From positions 116,327-180,326 of the forward strand of contig NW_019091464.1 in NCBI RefSeq assembly GCF_001949145.1: 64,000 bases of DNA. The letters are read 5' to 3'. Below are positions 50,067-63,663 of this stretch, in pieces (the stretch's first letter is position 1; every line of letters begins with the position of its first letter). The translations under genes were made by a program, and so were the position numbers. The DNA comes from Acanthaster planci. Taxonomy: Eukaryota; Echinodermata; Asteroidea; Valvatida; Acanthasteridae. The notes below the pieces were generated by a model, which saw only the letters and a program-made list of their open reading frames with translations, did no database searches and had not been told where the DNA came from.

Positions 50067-52760
50067 GGCTTCTATTTATCGAACCATCACCTACACGGCA
50101 GGATCACAAACAAAGAAACCTGTGCCAAAAAAAATTCAAAATTAGCATCAGGAACCCTCAGAGATATTGAACTCTCCGACTGTTAAAGATGTCTGGGTCA
50201 GTGCCATTTTTGATGTGGTTTCAAAGATCTTCTTGATGTGTTAATGTTTGCAAGCGAGGCCGCACATGCAATTATGGAACAATTCAGGAATCTTTGCATC
50301 TATCCGCAAGATGTTTTTTTTTTAAGAGTATCAAATTGATATTTTGCCCTAATTTTCAACCAAAGCCAGATGGAGTCTTGGAGACACATGGAGCTGATGG
50401 TCATCCAAGATTCTTGAGAACATTTGATACGATCCAGATTGCCATGATTCAAATGGAATAAAGATATGCGCTTATTCTTTTAAGACTAGATCAAGAGACT
50501 GCGTGCTCATAATGCCTTTAGCCATTAAGTCTGAGACCAGCAAAGCACATATTTTTTCCCTTTCAAGTGACGCAAGTTTCAAAAGCTACAAATTTCTAAC
50601 GATTTTATTCAAAAACTTTACTTCATTTTCTTCCAAAATCCTCTAACCACGTTATGCTAGGTTCCCCTCAAGAGTAATCATAAACAATCTCTTAAAGTGG
50701 AGACCAGTGAGTGTGAGACGGGCACTGCGTGACGTAGCGCACAGCCAGCTGGTACTTTACCAACTGTTTAGAACCAGCCACGTTACACGCTCTTGACCAA
50801 TAGGAATGGCCGTACTGTCTTAGGTAGTTATGAACAGTAGTTTAAGAGAACTCTGATCCAGCTGAATTCAGTGAGCATCCCACACTTCGGGATCGACTCT
50901 TTGGTGAGCAACAAGTCTTAGTTTGTTGTCTACTCCCATGTGAACAATAAATGCGAAAAGAACAGATCTGATCAAGACTTAAAAGGCAGAAGCACATAGG
51001 AAATATATGTAAAGAATGTCAGTTTATTTACTGCCCACACTACAGTTGCTTTAGTCAAGTCCACCGCAAGCCAGTGCACGAGTAGCTCGAGATGAAAAAT
51101 GGCTCAAGGATGACCTTATCTGCCCCGAGCGGGACCAAGAGAGGGCGCAATTTTCCCAGCAACAGAGGCTCCTTTGGTGAAAAGTGCACTTCACTGGTTC
51201 ACAAATGACAATGAAACGCACACGTAACAGTCAAAACGCGACCGACAGACTGAGAAACTCCCCACCAGCGTGGCTCTTCTAAACCGATGATGGGTTGCTT
51301 CTGCTGTAGGCAGATTAAAAATTCATTTTTACATTTTGGGACCTGACAAAAAAATGGATCAATAATTAGATGCGCGGTTGAAACTCTGGATAACTCATTT
51401 GTCATTCTGAGCCATGCAAACTGATTCCTCAACTAGGAAATGCTGAGACAATTACCATGAAGTGTTTTATCTGGCACAAACTGTCTGAAGGACAGGAAAA
51501 ACCTTTTGGCCAGGAATTTTTTGATGAATTAAAACATTTTAAAAACCCCATAAATCTTTTATAATGGTCAATAAAATCTTAAAGTGTTTATTCAAAAATA
51601 CATACCGGTATATTTGGTACAGCGGAAATACATCTACATGTACATGTACGGCCATGTTACATGTAGCATCATGTTAGGCCTATCGGCTGATCAGTTTCAA
51701 TTTAGTTTGGAATGGACAGGGAGTTTTCATCTTTTACTGAGAAGTGACAGGCACATATTGCACTCCTTGGCATAATTCAAAGAGATCTTTTCTTAAATAG
51801 TGAGTTGGCTTGCAACAGCCCATGGCCCACCCAGAGTCTGCTTTTAAGTGGAAATTAGTGCAACGGACAATGATTGATTTTCGAAGTGCATAGGGCCTTC
51901 AAAGTTCATACATGCATGAGCTCCTTAAGAACACAAAAATTAAGGAACAGCAATGACAAGGAGCAGCAAGGTTGAGTATCAAGCAACCAAGTTTTCTAAA
52001 CTTGGTACAGCTTAACATGCTTTTTCCACAAATTTAAACATGTTAAAGCATGTAGGCTACCCCCGAACCCCTACCGGCAGGCCTACATGTAGCTGCGCAA
52101 TTGTAGGAACGGTTGAGTTCACCCCAAAAAAGCTAATGACATGAATGAGCCATGCAATGTTTTAATTTTATTAAAGAAAAAACGTGTTAGATCATGATGA
52201 GGAAGGTCAGGGATTTAACGAGGGCTGTTCCTTGACAATGCAGTCACTGACCTAAATTCTGCAACTTTACATGCCAGAGTTAATTTGTCAGTGTGAAGAA
52301 AGCGGACAAAATGGAATTTGGTCGTTCCAATTAATTGTTCAAAAACTTCGCATGACCAGCATGACCGCAGTGGCAGTGTTCATGACAAACAGCCAAACTT
52401 TCAAGTGCAAGAACTGTGTCACTTCCAGTAACTAATATACACTATTTTTATCGCACAATGAGCCTCGGAATATGTAATTACCTTGGCATTTCAGGATGAC
52501 CACGCAGGGAAGTGCAAAAGCCAACGAGACAGGTAACTGTGATTTCGTCGGATAAACAACAATAACACTCTAGACTAGAAAGTCCTCTGCTTTGGTCAGT
52601 TTAGTATCCGAGGCGGAAATGTGACGCAAGAAACGTTAGACGGGGCCGGCCCACCATGGGATAGTCTGGTAAACGGATTGGTCATCGTGGCAACCTGCTT
52701 CATCCTGTTCTTTTAAGTCAATTGGTGGCGCTGTTTCTGATTGCTGGTGAGCCAAAAAGT
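50067..52760 (-). promoter_or_regulatory. 5' UTR and presumed promoter side of the TBC gene
   Basis: Upstream of the ATG at 50066 there is an in-frame TAA and, about 50 bases up, a possible AG acceptor (GGCACAG then GTTTCTTTG at about 50127), suggesting a noncoding first exon further right. No TATA box was identified with confidence. A relatively GC- and CpG-rich stretch at about 52600-52760 is a candidate for the untranslated first exon or promoter, but nothing in the sequence proves it. The stretch also contains a dispersed repeat copy at 51110-51313. Confidence 0.3.
51110..51313 (+). repeat. Dispersed repeat, family G, copy 2
   Basis: Opens GGGACCAAGAGAGGGCGCAA, then AACAGAGGCTCCTTTGG and CACTTCACTGGTTCACAAAT, parallel to 45918-46150. 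No coding capacity. Confidence 0.6.
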
Positions 52761-53554
52761 AACTTGACACTTCTCCATCTGACCCCTCCCTTTCGTTCTG
52801 AAAGTTCTGCTAGTAAGTTCGCGACATAGTATCGTTTCCTGTTATTTGATTGAGAATTAATTTCATTATGTTCTGTGCTTTTCACAAATCAAAATACGGA
52901 AATAAATGTAGGTATGCACTGAATGATGTTAATTTTGGTCAATCGTTGGACTGAAATTAAAAACCATCGGGCCCCCAAAAAAGAAATTGGTCAGCCTTGT
53001 GTTTCAACGAACATAAGGCGGAATTGGAGAAGTCTCAATTTTTAATCGCATATTTTATTCCAAGCTGATGACTTGCAAGATATATGTATTTGGAAATTCC
53101 CTTCTGAACCACTTCGTGTCTGTCGAAATCCCCTCTACACAGCAACTTCGGGCAGCTATCATGACCTCAAAGTTTCCTGCAGTCCGAAAGTTTCTCTTTC
53201 ACTGATAGTGAATCTAGCGGAAGCGTTAAGTTTTGTTGGGGGAAAAGCGGTAAGGTTAGTTTTTAAAAAAATGAAATAGAAAAAAATCAGTCTGAGGTGA
53301 TCTTGCGACGCGTTGATGATGGTCCTCATCTGAGGAGTTGAACAAAATTTAGTCCTACCAGCATATTATAACTTTCTCCTGTTCTTCCACTCGTGACGTT
53401 ACTTCGACATGAAATTCGTGTTTCATCAGTTAAGTAGGCCTAGAAGAGGTGTGGGATTACGTACTTTGGAGGAACAAATTAATGCGTTGTTTTATTGGAG
53501 GTGGGTGCATATATTCAAACTTAGTACATGTGAGGCAGTGTTGAATTCGAGTCC

Positions 53555-53700
53555 GTCACAAGCTACTCAAATGAACTGTGACACAAACATTCTTTCGTCA
53601 TTGTTCGCCCTGTTACTTATGACTGGCCTTGTGAATTAGGGGCTCAAGGCTTGTGACTGGACTTTGAAAGGACTTGTGATGGACTCGAATACACTGCTAC
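53555..53700 (+). repeat. Dispersed repeat, family H, copy 2
   Basis: Carries CAAGCTACTCAAATGAACTG, TGTTACTTATGACTGGCC and GACTTGTGATGGACTC, parallel to 16345-16500. A weaker relative is visible around 30740-30900. Confidence 0.5.
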
Positions 53701-56700
53701 TGAGTTTGGGTTATCACCACCACGTGCACCACCTGGCTTATCAGCGTTTCGACATGGAAAATTGTGACAATGTGGCAAAGTTCTCTCTTCCGCAATAAAG
53801 TTTTGGACGGCATTCAACCATGATTCAACATACGGACAAAAATTGGTGCACAGCTGCGCAATTAAGGCAATTTAAACAGCGCCCCTGCCCGCTCAGGCTG
53901 CAGCCGAGCTAGGACTCGAGTTTACCAACATGAGGTGTCGTCCCCGTCTGAGATTTGCCTCAAGATCAGTCCCCAAATGTAGACCTAAGTGTCCAGATCA
54001 AACAGATATTCTTCAATATTTGGCTCCATTGCACATAGTTCGATGTCCCGATGGCACTTTAGGATTAATTATTGCACAAGCACTTAAACGTCATGGGATT
54101 AAAAATTAGACGAAACTTCGAAAAGAGACAATTTCAAGTACGGGCGAATAAAATCTGTGCACCGTTGCCTTCAAACAGCGCCCTCTCAGCACATCCAAAC
54201 CACTTGCAATCTTTGTAAACACTAATCTCCAAAATAATCTCATGGATTTGGCTGAAATTTAAAAGATGGCATTCAAACAAGCCTATCATTTTTATACCCC
54301 AACCCTAAGTAAAACAGTAATAAGGAAACATGTTTGCACTTAAGTTTAAGGATTTCCTGGTTTTCGGCGCTTGACCACCGGGGGTTTCCCTACAAAAAAC
54401 GTCCCGGATAAGGTTTTTAGGCAGATTCCAAATCGGATCAAATTTGAATATTTGATCAACGATTCATGCATGATATGGGTATGAAATTATCAGAATGCTG
54501 GAAGGAAACGACGGCTGATTGGCTGATGTTTCTTCAAAAGTAAACAAGGGCTAAGGCGACTGGGAAAGCAGACTTCAGCAGTAAGAACTCAACTGAATGA
54601 CGTCTATTAATCAAGTCTTCACGAACTCTTACCTTTACTCCTCTCCGCACATTCCTCCACAGTTAACTTTATGCACGATATTTCAGGAAGGGGGTTCAAA
54701 CAAGCCACAATGCAATTATGTCTTCTTTCAGCCTCAGATATAGTATTCCCGATTTACTGGAAAGGAAGTTCCTTCGTATACGGCCCAAAATAAGCTGGAG
54801 CTTCCTGGTTTTCTGTGGGTGTCATCAGAAATTTAAGGGGGGCGAGCTCATACCCCAAAAGGAAGACCCTTCAGCTACAAATTGGCGAACCTTCAACAAT
54901 ACAAAAGGTCATTTCTTAGCTTCTTTCACACAAATTGGTTTGTTTGAATCAACTTTTTCGACCCGTCTTTTTCAACGGTTTCTTTCTCGTTTTCCCCAAT
55001 CTTTTTCTAGTGACAGGAGCCCTCCTCCGCAACACCGATATGTCCCCTCCGAATAACCTTCTGAGCGTAATTTCCAGTTCTCTGTGTTATATCCAATCTT
55101 CACAATTAAACAGGGGTGTGAATGGCCAGTTAAAAAATTAAAGCTGAAATCAGCTAGCAAAAAGCAGAAATGTTTGTCAAAAGTTCCCTCAACTTTATAC
55201 AGACCAGGTACCGGTATAAAGCTGAAATTCAGGGTCAACATCTAAACAAAAAAAGCTGAAATCAGCCAAAAAGCTGTCTTATCGAATAATCAAATTCCAG
55301 CGTTAGCTAGATTCCAGGGCGGTTCCTTTTCCTAGCCAACTCAATAAAAAGTTCATGCGCGTTCGAAACGGAATGCCAAGTTAAATGACCCCACTGCAAG
55401 AGGGACGGCAGAGGGGAAAATACCTCCATGAAAAACCAACACGGAAACGAACCGATCTTCTAGGAATGTGACATTTCCCCAGGGACTATAAATCCCAACA
55501 AATGCCAAAGCAAACAAGACAGTTTGGTCTTGCGAAATCTGCATACGTGTTTCCTTGTTGTCAATGCCAGACGCTGGCACTTGAAAACGAGTAGTCGTCG
55601 CGTGACTGACATGATCGCAGATAGGTGTACAGAGAAAAGATTTTAGGAGTTCAAAGTACGTGTCCGTTTTTCTATTTATTATATGAATCGTTCTTTTAGT
55701 TTCGGAATATCTAGGAGCTCACGGATACACTGTGTTTAATCATGGTTGTATTGTTATGTATATTTTTTATGTTCTTTTCCACTCAGCTGAAAGGACTTTA
55801 AAAAAGCAAAACTGTAACAAAGCAACAAAATCAAAGGGATATGTCTTGTAAGTCTTCATACAGCAACTGTATTACCGGGGGGGGTTGTAGATTTTTTATG
55901 GTGTAGACCTCCTGTATAAGACAAGACCACCAAGCAACAAAAATGTAACAAAGCCTGGGAATCCAAATCAAATTCTAGTCAACTTTTCACTTAAAATGAT
56001 TTGGCTAATTAGATTCATTTTTGCAGTGCCTATCAAAATAGCTAAAGAACTTACTTGGCGTCTAGTGTGTCTGTGATGCACTGAGCGGAGGCGCGTGGGA
56101 ATGAGCAATATATGAACCGGGTACTTCAAGTTAGATATTTAGCAGCTTAGAAGAAGTTACATGCCTGGCATCTAAGCATCTAACTTCTGATGAGCACTGT
56201 TTCATTTCTCCAGTCACATCAGTGCTACGCAGCCTTGTTTCTATCGTGTATTTCAAATTACGCCCGTGGTCAAAGACTTAAGCTTACTTTTCTGATGCCC
56301 CCCCCACTTTGAAAATCGTTCCACCGACGGTGAAGAAGAGCCGAGGCCATCAGTTAAAATTACTTCAGCTCCGTATTCATACAATTTTACAAGTCCCAAC
56401 AAAATGCGAAATGTTTGGGCAAAGACTTCCGCATGCCACACCAAAATTTCGTCATTCATTGTCAATAACTGTAAGAGTATCAGATAACGTACCCATGCGC
56501 GAGACCTACACGTGAAAAAAAGATACCGCTAAATTGGTGCGTCAGTGGGACTTTCCCGTTTGCGTTTACCAAATTTCAACGGGTCATGGTGCGGTTACTT
56601 CAGACACCCATACCCAGAGACCCCCGGGGACGGTGTACATGTAGTGCTGCTTGCAGGGACCTTAGGCCTTAGAGGAGAAGGTGACGAGATGGTTATTTTG

Positions 56701-59668
56701 GGGGGAAATCTTGATTTCCGAACTCAGTGCCCTGCATACCCAGTGCAACTCTCTCGTCCAGAAGTCCGTGCGAAAAATCACTACAAAATGTAATTTATTT
56801 ACGGGCCTCGGGGAGCTTTTTGGCCTTCGTGTTGGTACATCTGGTAAGGTGTACAGTCACTCAAACAAAAACATTCGCCACTATCGCATTGGATTTTGTC
56901 CTGGGATTTCCATGCCACAAATCTATAAGCCAACAATCCATCCCCCCGCCCATGTTGTCATCATAATTTGCGTAAACGCGTGTACCCTGTGCTTGACTTT
57001 TATAGCTTTTTTATTGCAAATGCCAATGAATGGTGGAGGCAAACCAACACAATTGTCTGTCAATACGACTGACACGTCACGTCCTTTGTAGTATTCGGAA
57101 ATGCGCGGGCTGGTATAATTGCAGGAAATACGCTAGAACGCATTTGAGAGTAAAAAAAATCCGTCTTCCGTTGAATCATGTTTGTATCATGAGACGAAAA
57201 AAAGCATAGAGATGTTATGAAAGTTCCAGGATCAATAATTTTCCCAAACAAATTCCAAATATATCTGTTCATTTCCTGACCATCTGTCCATTTCGGTTTC
57301 CTCTGTGACTCGGCAGCATTGCTGAGAATAGAACATGACAGGACTAGTGACATCCGGTTGAGAGTCTGTTGGTTTTTCTTTTGCTTTGTTGAGTTGATGG
57401 GTTGCTTTCGTAATTTAAAACCGTGAATCTGCACAAACAAGTGCTACAAATCTCTTAGACTGAGCCGTAACGACCAACAATGCCGTTTCCGTAAACGCGG
57501 AAGGTAAACTCCTGCGTACGAGTAGTACGTGTTTGTCAAATAGTTGCCCAACTTGCGTTCAAAACGGCTTGCCTTAAAAAATACTGTAAAGGTAGGCCAA
57601 ACTACAGATCGTCATGAAAGACACATTGGTGCCTTATCATTTTGTCACTAATTTATGTCGACAGTGCAGCCAGGTACCATTATGCAACATGCCGGATTAT
57701 TATACCAGGCGCGAAATGGTACCCCCCCCCACAAGTCCAATCCCCATACGCACTCCAGCCTATTGTCACATAACACATCCCCCTCGTTGTCTGAAAAGAA
57801 TTCCTGAGATATCAGTGTAACAATGACCAACATAAAGGCGGGGGATCTCTCTGTCCCATAATTTGCTTCATATGCAGAGTATTCCCCGCCAGAAAAGCAA
57901 TGGCACGATCAACGTAAAAACAACATGCCATTCCAAGCTCTCTGGTTCTTTTCCATCGAGGTGTCATCTCGACAGCTGTCGCTAACACTTGCCACGCGCA
58001 TATACTATATAATTCCCTGTCAGACGAACCCTATATTTATCGACAAACTCCGGCGACTGTTCTGTTTGGTAAATTGCATTATCCTCAAAGCCGACCCGAC
58101 GGTGAGCATCGGTGTTTTAATTCTTGACCAAGTTAAGGAAATCTAAAGATAGGACTCAAATGAAAGGCTTCCTCTGTCGAGGATTGCGAAACTACCTTAG
58201 AAGAAACCATCAGCGGAAGGGACTTGTGTTTCGTAAAATGTACACGGCCGGCCTCTCAGTAGACCTTTCCGACTTTCCTACTGCATCGTGGCATTAACTG
58301 ACACTTCCTCTATACATGTTTGTGCATGTTATGTACCACTCGTTTGCTTGTGAAGCAATAAAAATGTAAACAATTGGCATTTTGATTGTATGATTGTATG
58401 GGATTTTTCTGCAAACTGAAAGTTGGAAAGTGAACCAACACCAAAACTTTTGCCCCACCCCAAATCTCCAACAGCTATGTGAATGAGCCTCACTGTAATC
58501 TTGTGAAACTTAAAATTAAGCCATCTTAACCGGCTTGTTGAGATAACTGTCTTTGAAATTGAAGTCCTTGACAAACCAGTCGAGAAACGTTCTCTGATCA
58601 TAGAATGGCCTGCAAAGTGAAACGGGACTCAAGTTGCCGAAATTATTCTTGTCACGGAAATACATGCACCCAAAGCCTTGTGGGTAATCAATGGATATAC
58701 ATTATTATGTCCACACAGAATTCAAGACCAAGTGGGCTATTTTTAACAATAAATTGTATCAAACGAGGGTTCGAGGAAATTGCATCATTCTCCCAAAGTA
58801 ACTAGCCCGTCCCAGGGCGGAAGAGACGGGCGAAAACATGACGGAATGGTGCGTTCAGACTTCATTATCAGACAATCTCATAGAATTGAGATGAAGAAAC
58901 TAACTCCACAACAGGGGTTATCGAGAATTTGGGCACAGCGGGGGACTTCACTCCACATCGGTTTAGAGGCTTTTAGACTGACGTCATGTCTGGCCCGATG
59001 GATGTATTAATTTTATTCTAATTAGCTACGTCTGGTGGGTCATGACCTCTAGTCTTACTTCATTTCCTCGCCGACGAATTAGGCGATGATCATCACAGAT
59101 TGCGGTAAATTATCGCCGGAAAAGATGACGAAGCGAGGATCGTGGCATTTTCCAGGCTTTTGGCCATCGATCTCCCCTCTTCCAGGTTCCCTGCGTCAAC
59201 TATTCTTACCAGGTCCAGATTTTCGTAGAATTGGTGACAAATGAATCGGAATATGAAAGTTGCGCGCTTTGCGCTCGAGGATTAACTTTTAAATTGCCAC
59301 CTAATAGGGAAGGAGGATTAAGTGTTAAATTGCCACCTTAAAAGGAAGCAGTCGTATTCTCATCTTGGAGCCCCTGTTTGACTGTCTTTAGCCCCGTCGA
59401 ATTGTGGACATCCTTCAATCACGTGATTATCGGACCGTAAAGTTGCGCAAAACACATTTATCATGCTTCTGCAACTCGACGGTATTTCACAACTGGAAAT
59501 CCCTTCGAAATGACTTTCACAATCCTTCGGGGCAACAGTAATTAACTTAAGCAGACACCACAACCGCAGATAATGAGACAGCGGGCAGTAAAAAAATTAT
59601 TCCCGAACACGTTGGCCAAACATTGATCCCTGTCGTTCTTAGAATGCACACATAAAACAAATAAGCGC

Positions 59669-59878
59669 TCAGTTCATTTCCTGCGCTGGCACCGTGGACG
59701 GCAAGTGATGATCATGCCGATGCTGACGCTGCACGGGTGTTTCAGGAGGAGAAAGGTCGGTGGATTGCGTATGAGGAGGGCGTAACCATTTGCCTCTTAG
59801 AATCCTAGGGGTTAACCGCAATTTCTTCTGAGAAGGAGGCAGCGGGAAGGAAAACATCTCCGCGTCATCGCGGTATCT
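59669..59878 (-). CDS. Possible C-terminal exon, basic and Pro/His-rich
   Basis: A minus-strand frame open from an acceptor-like AG near 59880 reads RDDAEMFSFPLPPSQKKLR, then KWLRPPHTQSTDLSPPETP and a His-rich end before a TGA. It might be the last exon of the signal-peptide gene, but splice phase to 61265 is not compatible with the best acceptor, so the link is speculative. Confidence 0.25.
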   Translation of the reverse strand, partial: RYRDDAEMFSFPLPPSQKKLRLTPRILRGKWLRPPHTQSTDLSPPETPVQRQHRHDHHLPSTVPAQEMN

Positions 59879-60155
59879 TGTTAATTTGGCGAAGCATTCT
59901 TAAAAAGCACCACCCTGTATGTCTTCCTCTGCGCTCCATGCGTCATCATTGGAAAATGAAAAATATCAGATATTCCGAAGTTAAGATTTCTGGGAATCTG
60001 AACTGAAGAATATACAGTGGTAGATTTTTATCTTTTCCCCTGGCAATCTAAAAGCGCCACCGTAAACAGATTCCTCTTAGTGCATCATCATAGGAAATCG
60101 AAAATTGGAAGATACGACGAGAAGAGAGAGAGCCCAGACTTCCCATAATTAATTC

Positions 60156-60425
60156 ATGACTGTTTTTTTTATCATGGGTAGCTCAAGAACTCCCTGGAGA
60201 CAAAACTTTGTGCGTGAGGGAGGTGGAATGTTTTTCCTTGTGACCTTTCGTGAACCTTTAGAGGGGCGCATGAAGCTTCACTTTTTTACAAGCTTTGGGG
60301 AGGGAGGGACCAGAAAAACGGACCAGAAAATCGCCCATCGCACAAAATTAAGAACAGTCCCCCCTTTGGTGGGGAGGGGTTTATGGCTCCCTTTAACCCC
60401 CCCTCCCCCGGATCCGCCCTTGTAA
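60156..60425. repeat. Dispersed repeat ending in CCCGGATCCGCCC
   Basis: Ends TCCCCCGGATCCGCCCTTGT. Similar GGATCCA(C/G)-bearing edges next to G or C runs occur at about 6748-6780, 3742-3770 and 10310-10325, suggesting one dispersed family whose edge begins near GGCGGATCCAGG. The open frame crossing it looks incidental. Confidence 0.4.
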
Positions 60426-61264
60426 TGGATTGGGATAATTTACATATTTTAACTACCATTTCGGACATTCGACAAAATGAATTGTCAGTGTGTCGCTCAC
60501 ATTAGTAGAATTAATGACTATCGTTAAGTTCATACTTTCTTCAAGTTACTACACAATTTCTGTCTCACCATGATTAAAAAAGAACAGATTAGAAATAAAA
60601 AAAAAAGGCAAAAGGAGTTCCCGTGTCTTCTCTGACAAGTCTACACGCAATGCAATCCGTTATCGGCTATTACTGTTTTTTTTTCTAAGAATACCCATTG
60701 TCCAATTACATTACAGGCTTCGTTTAACACTGACAACCAATAAATGAGCTAGAAATCAAACGTCTATTAATAACTTCCTTCCGTCTGCTGAGTGGATTTC
60801 CCTTCCAGTTTAGCGCTCATCATTTAAAATGACCGACGAGCTCAGGCACTCACGATTGTGTCAAATTGACCGCGAAAGCACTAAATGCGTGGGGGTAAAG
60901 ACCGTATTTTCCTTGACAGTTCAAATTATAAAGGAAGCGATAAAATTGTTATGACAGTTACTGCCTTGCAGGAAAAAATAAAAGGAAAGTGCTGAATGAC
61001 CAGCTAACCATGAATTGCGTTTTGCCTGACATGATCGGAACTAGTCACGTTCTTTCGTTGAAATCTGTTCGAGAGGGCACTGCGACCCCCCTCACTAAAA
61101 AGTCAAAAAATAGAAGGAAAACACAAGTAACCGAATGTATATATATTTGTACTAATATGAATCTGTTTACGTATGGAACTTGCTGGTTTTCATTAAACTG
61201 GCTTGCAGCTCACTACATGTATGTACATAAGTATAAGTCGCCGTGGGTACCAGTCATCCGTGAC

Positions 61265-61429
61265 CTCCTTCGCCCAGGAGACAAAACGGTCGTCGTGGAC
61301 TAAGCTTTCTGGGAAAAATGCTTCAGCTTGGACTTGGTCAATGCCGTATGAATTAAGGACTAACTCTGTAAATCTTTCGGGAAATATTGTGGCTTGGAAC
61401 CTGTTAGCCCCCGAATGCATGCGGCAAAC
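61265..61429 (-). CDS. Candidate second exon of the signal-peptide gene
   Basis: A TAG acceptor (CACGCTAG) in phase 0 opens a 55-codon exon: MHSGANRFQATIFPERF, LVLNSYGIDQVQAEAFFPE and HDDRFVSWAKE, then a possible GTCACG donor. Composition is protein-like, and the phase matches the donor at 62699. Beyond the donor the frame continues into TACATGTA-type repeat. Family not recognised. Confidence 0.45.
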
Positions 61430-62699
61430 CTAGCGTGAAAGCGCCGTGCCAAGAGGCCGTCAAATTCGCCCTGTGGCCCTGGCAGACCTCCGTTGACCTC
61501 TCTCGATCTGTACAACCATAATTAGAAACAACACCCTGTGTGTCTGCGTGACCTTCTGAACAAAGCGTTGATTTCGTAGCCTAAAATATGATCAAAGATG
61601 GCTGGGACTTCGACACTGCCAATAACTTTTCTGCCTATGATACACCCAGGTGTATCAAGAAAAGACAATGTTTCTAAACTTTGAAAGCTGTCTCTCCTCA
61701 AAAAAAGTCTACTCGTCCCGTGTGCGTGTTTCAGTGTCAGACTTCAGATTTGACGAATAGGCTAGTGGTTTTAAGGAACCAGAGTACCGAACCCTTACTT
61801 TCTAACCTTTCTTGAAAATTTGACCAAGTTGCTTTCAGAATTTGTCAATTTGTTTAGCTGAAGTTCTTGGCCAAACGAAACCGGGTGTGAATTCGGTACG
61901 GCATTTGGGTGTTGCTGCTTTGAGGATCGTGGACTGGGAACTTGGCCACTTTGTGAGGTGAAACATATTAGTATTACACAGTACGAGAAGAAAAGTTGTA
62001 CATGTACGCGGGAAGAAGTACCTCCATCACCTCAAAAGACCTATACAAGCCAAGACCAAAGGGTACATTAGGGTAATGCCCAATATGTAAAATGAGACCG
62101 TGAATTCTGTCAGTCTGCAGCGGGTCCGAACGGGTCACGGTCATCCCAAAATCGCGTCATCGGTACGGCTGATAAGTCACAGTGTAATCCCTGGCCTAAC
62201 TAAAATGTTCCCACGGTCGCCCAATAGTTTTGGTCAAGACCATTAGAACGGGGTGAGTAACACGCAGTTTCGACCCTCGTTTGACCGGGGTTTAGCTGTT
62301 CCGTGATCTGACCGACAGCCAAATAAACCACGGTACCGGAACCGAACTTATGGAGAATTTCTTTGCCTCGGCGACAAGTGGCATTGGCACTTAACAAATG
62401 GCTGTGTGTTGACATATTTATGAGGAGCTGTGTTAGACTTGCGAAAGTTCGTTAAAGGCGCGTTTTCTCTGTGTATGAATTTTATTGACCGTTTATAGTA
62501 CTTAGTTGTAAATGCATTTGAGAAGCCAAATTTGACGGCTTCTGCTACCAGAGAGCAAGGACCCGCTACTTGAAGTACTGCGTCTTACACCAACGCAATT
62601 ACTCATTGGCAACCAGTCAAAAGTAAAGAAGCGACTGCACCAAGTTCATGGCTGGCTGCCAGCTTGATTGAAGACTGACGTGTCCCTGAGTTGACCTAC

Positions 62700-62867
62700 C
62701 TCAGACCCAAACACAGGGGGGCGCATTGTTGGCATATTTTTGCCCCCGAGGGCGCGGATGCGTAACCTGACCCACAGCTCTGACCTGACCGGGTCACGTT
62801 CGCCAAGAACAGGAGCGAACAGAGAGAACGCGAAAAAAAAGACACCGAAGTTCCACGGCAACCGCAA
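62700..62867 (-). CDS. First coding exon of a secreted or membrane protein (signal peptide)
   Basis: From the ATG at 62867 the minus strand encodes MRLPWNFGVFFFAFSLFAP followed by VLGERDP: a short basic n-region, a 12-14 residue hydrophobic core and a small-residue cleavage site (VLG/ER). Mature residues read SELWVRLRIRALGGKN. After 56 codons comes a strong GTAGGT donor in phase 0. The family is not recognised. The gene would run leftward. Confidence 0.55.
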
Positions 62868-63172
62868 CTCTGAGGCGTGCGACGAGTGAACTTTCGCTGA
62901 ACTGAGACCAGACTAGTGATGTGCAGCACCGAGAGCTGTGTCAAATTGCCCCTGTTGTCCGAGTGAGAGAGAAAGCTTCATGCCAAACAATCTTTACGAT
63001 TTTCAGTATTCGGATTTTACGGGGAGGGGGTAGTTGTAGAAAGGACAATCGACCACTTAAGAGAAAATGGGGGACCTAAACCTTGACACGCCAGTGCGTT
63101 TTTGTTCGTCAGGGTGCCTGCCGGCCGAACTCCCAGAAGTAAATACACTTTGCATGCTTTGGCATGTTACCT

Positions 63173-63663
63173 AATAGACCGATTGCGCCCGCTAAGTCAC
63201 GTGACCTATAGGACTATAGGCTATCACACATCAGCAAAGATAGCGTCCTCCCATAGCAAAGTGCGCTATAAGTACCATTTACCACAAAAAAAATGACAGT
63301 CGAAAAAGTACGCAGATTAATGATGTGCTGAGCACGTACCGAAAATCGGCATTATTTTTGGTAAACAGCACTTGTGACACAATTTCCTATGGAAGGTCGC
63401 CATGTTTGTTGATGTTTGATAGGCACTATTGGTCACGTGATTTGTTTATTGTTGATTGTTTATTTAAAAACATTCAAACTTCGCCGCCCAAAGGCCAAAT
63501 GATATTTGAATTTACAAAATAAAAATTAAGCAAGAAACACACATCAATATAATTATGTTATTAAAACATTACTATAAATAAATCAAATATTTTATTACAT
63601 TACTTACAATAATTGTTCATTTAAATGTACGATTACAAAAGAAACTGGCCCAATCGGTCTATT
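63173..63663. mobile_element. MITE-like element with AATAGACCGATTG ends
   Basis: The left end AATAGACCGATTGCGCC is matched in inverse by GGCCCAATCGGTCTATT at the right end. About 490 bases, with an AT-rich right half and CACGTGA motifs inside. No ORF of note. Confidence 0.6.

Larger units (their letters stand above)
53700..61200. other. Intergenic stretch without convincing genes
   Basis: Short ORFs only, none recognisable apart from the low-confidence exon at 59669-59878. The stretch 59030-59130 and 60460-60800 is free of obvious repeats and has several TAATTA-type motifs, which might be regulatory. There is no further evidence. Confidence 0.4.
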
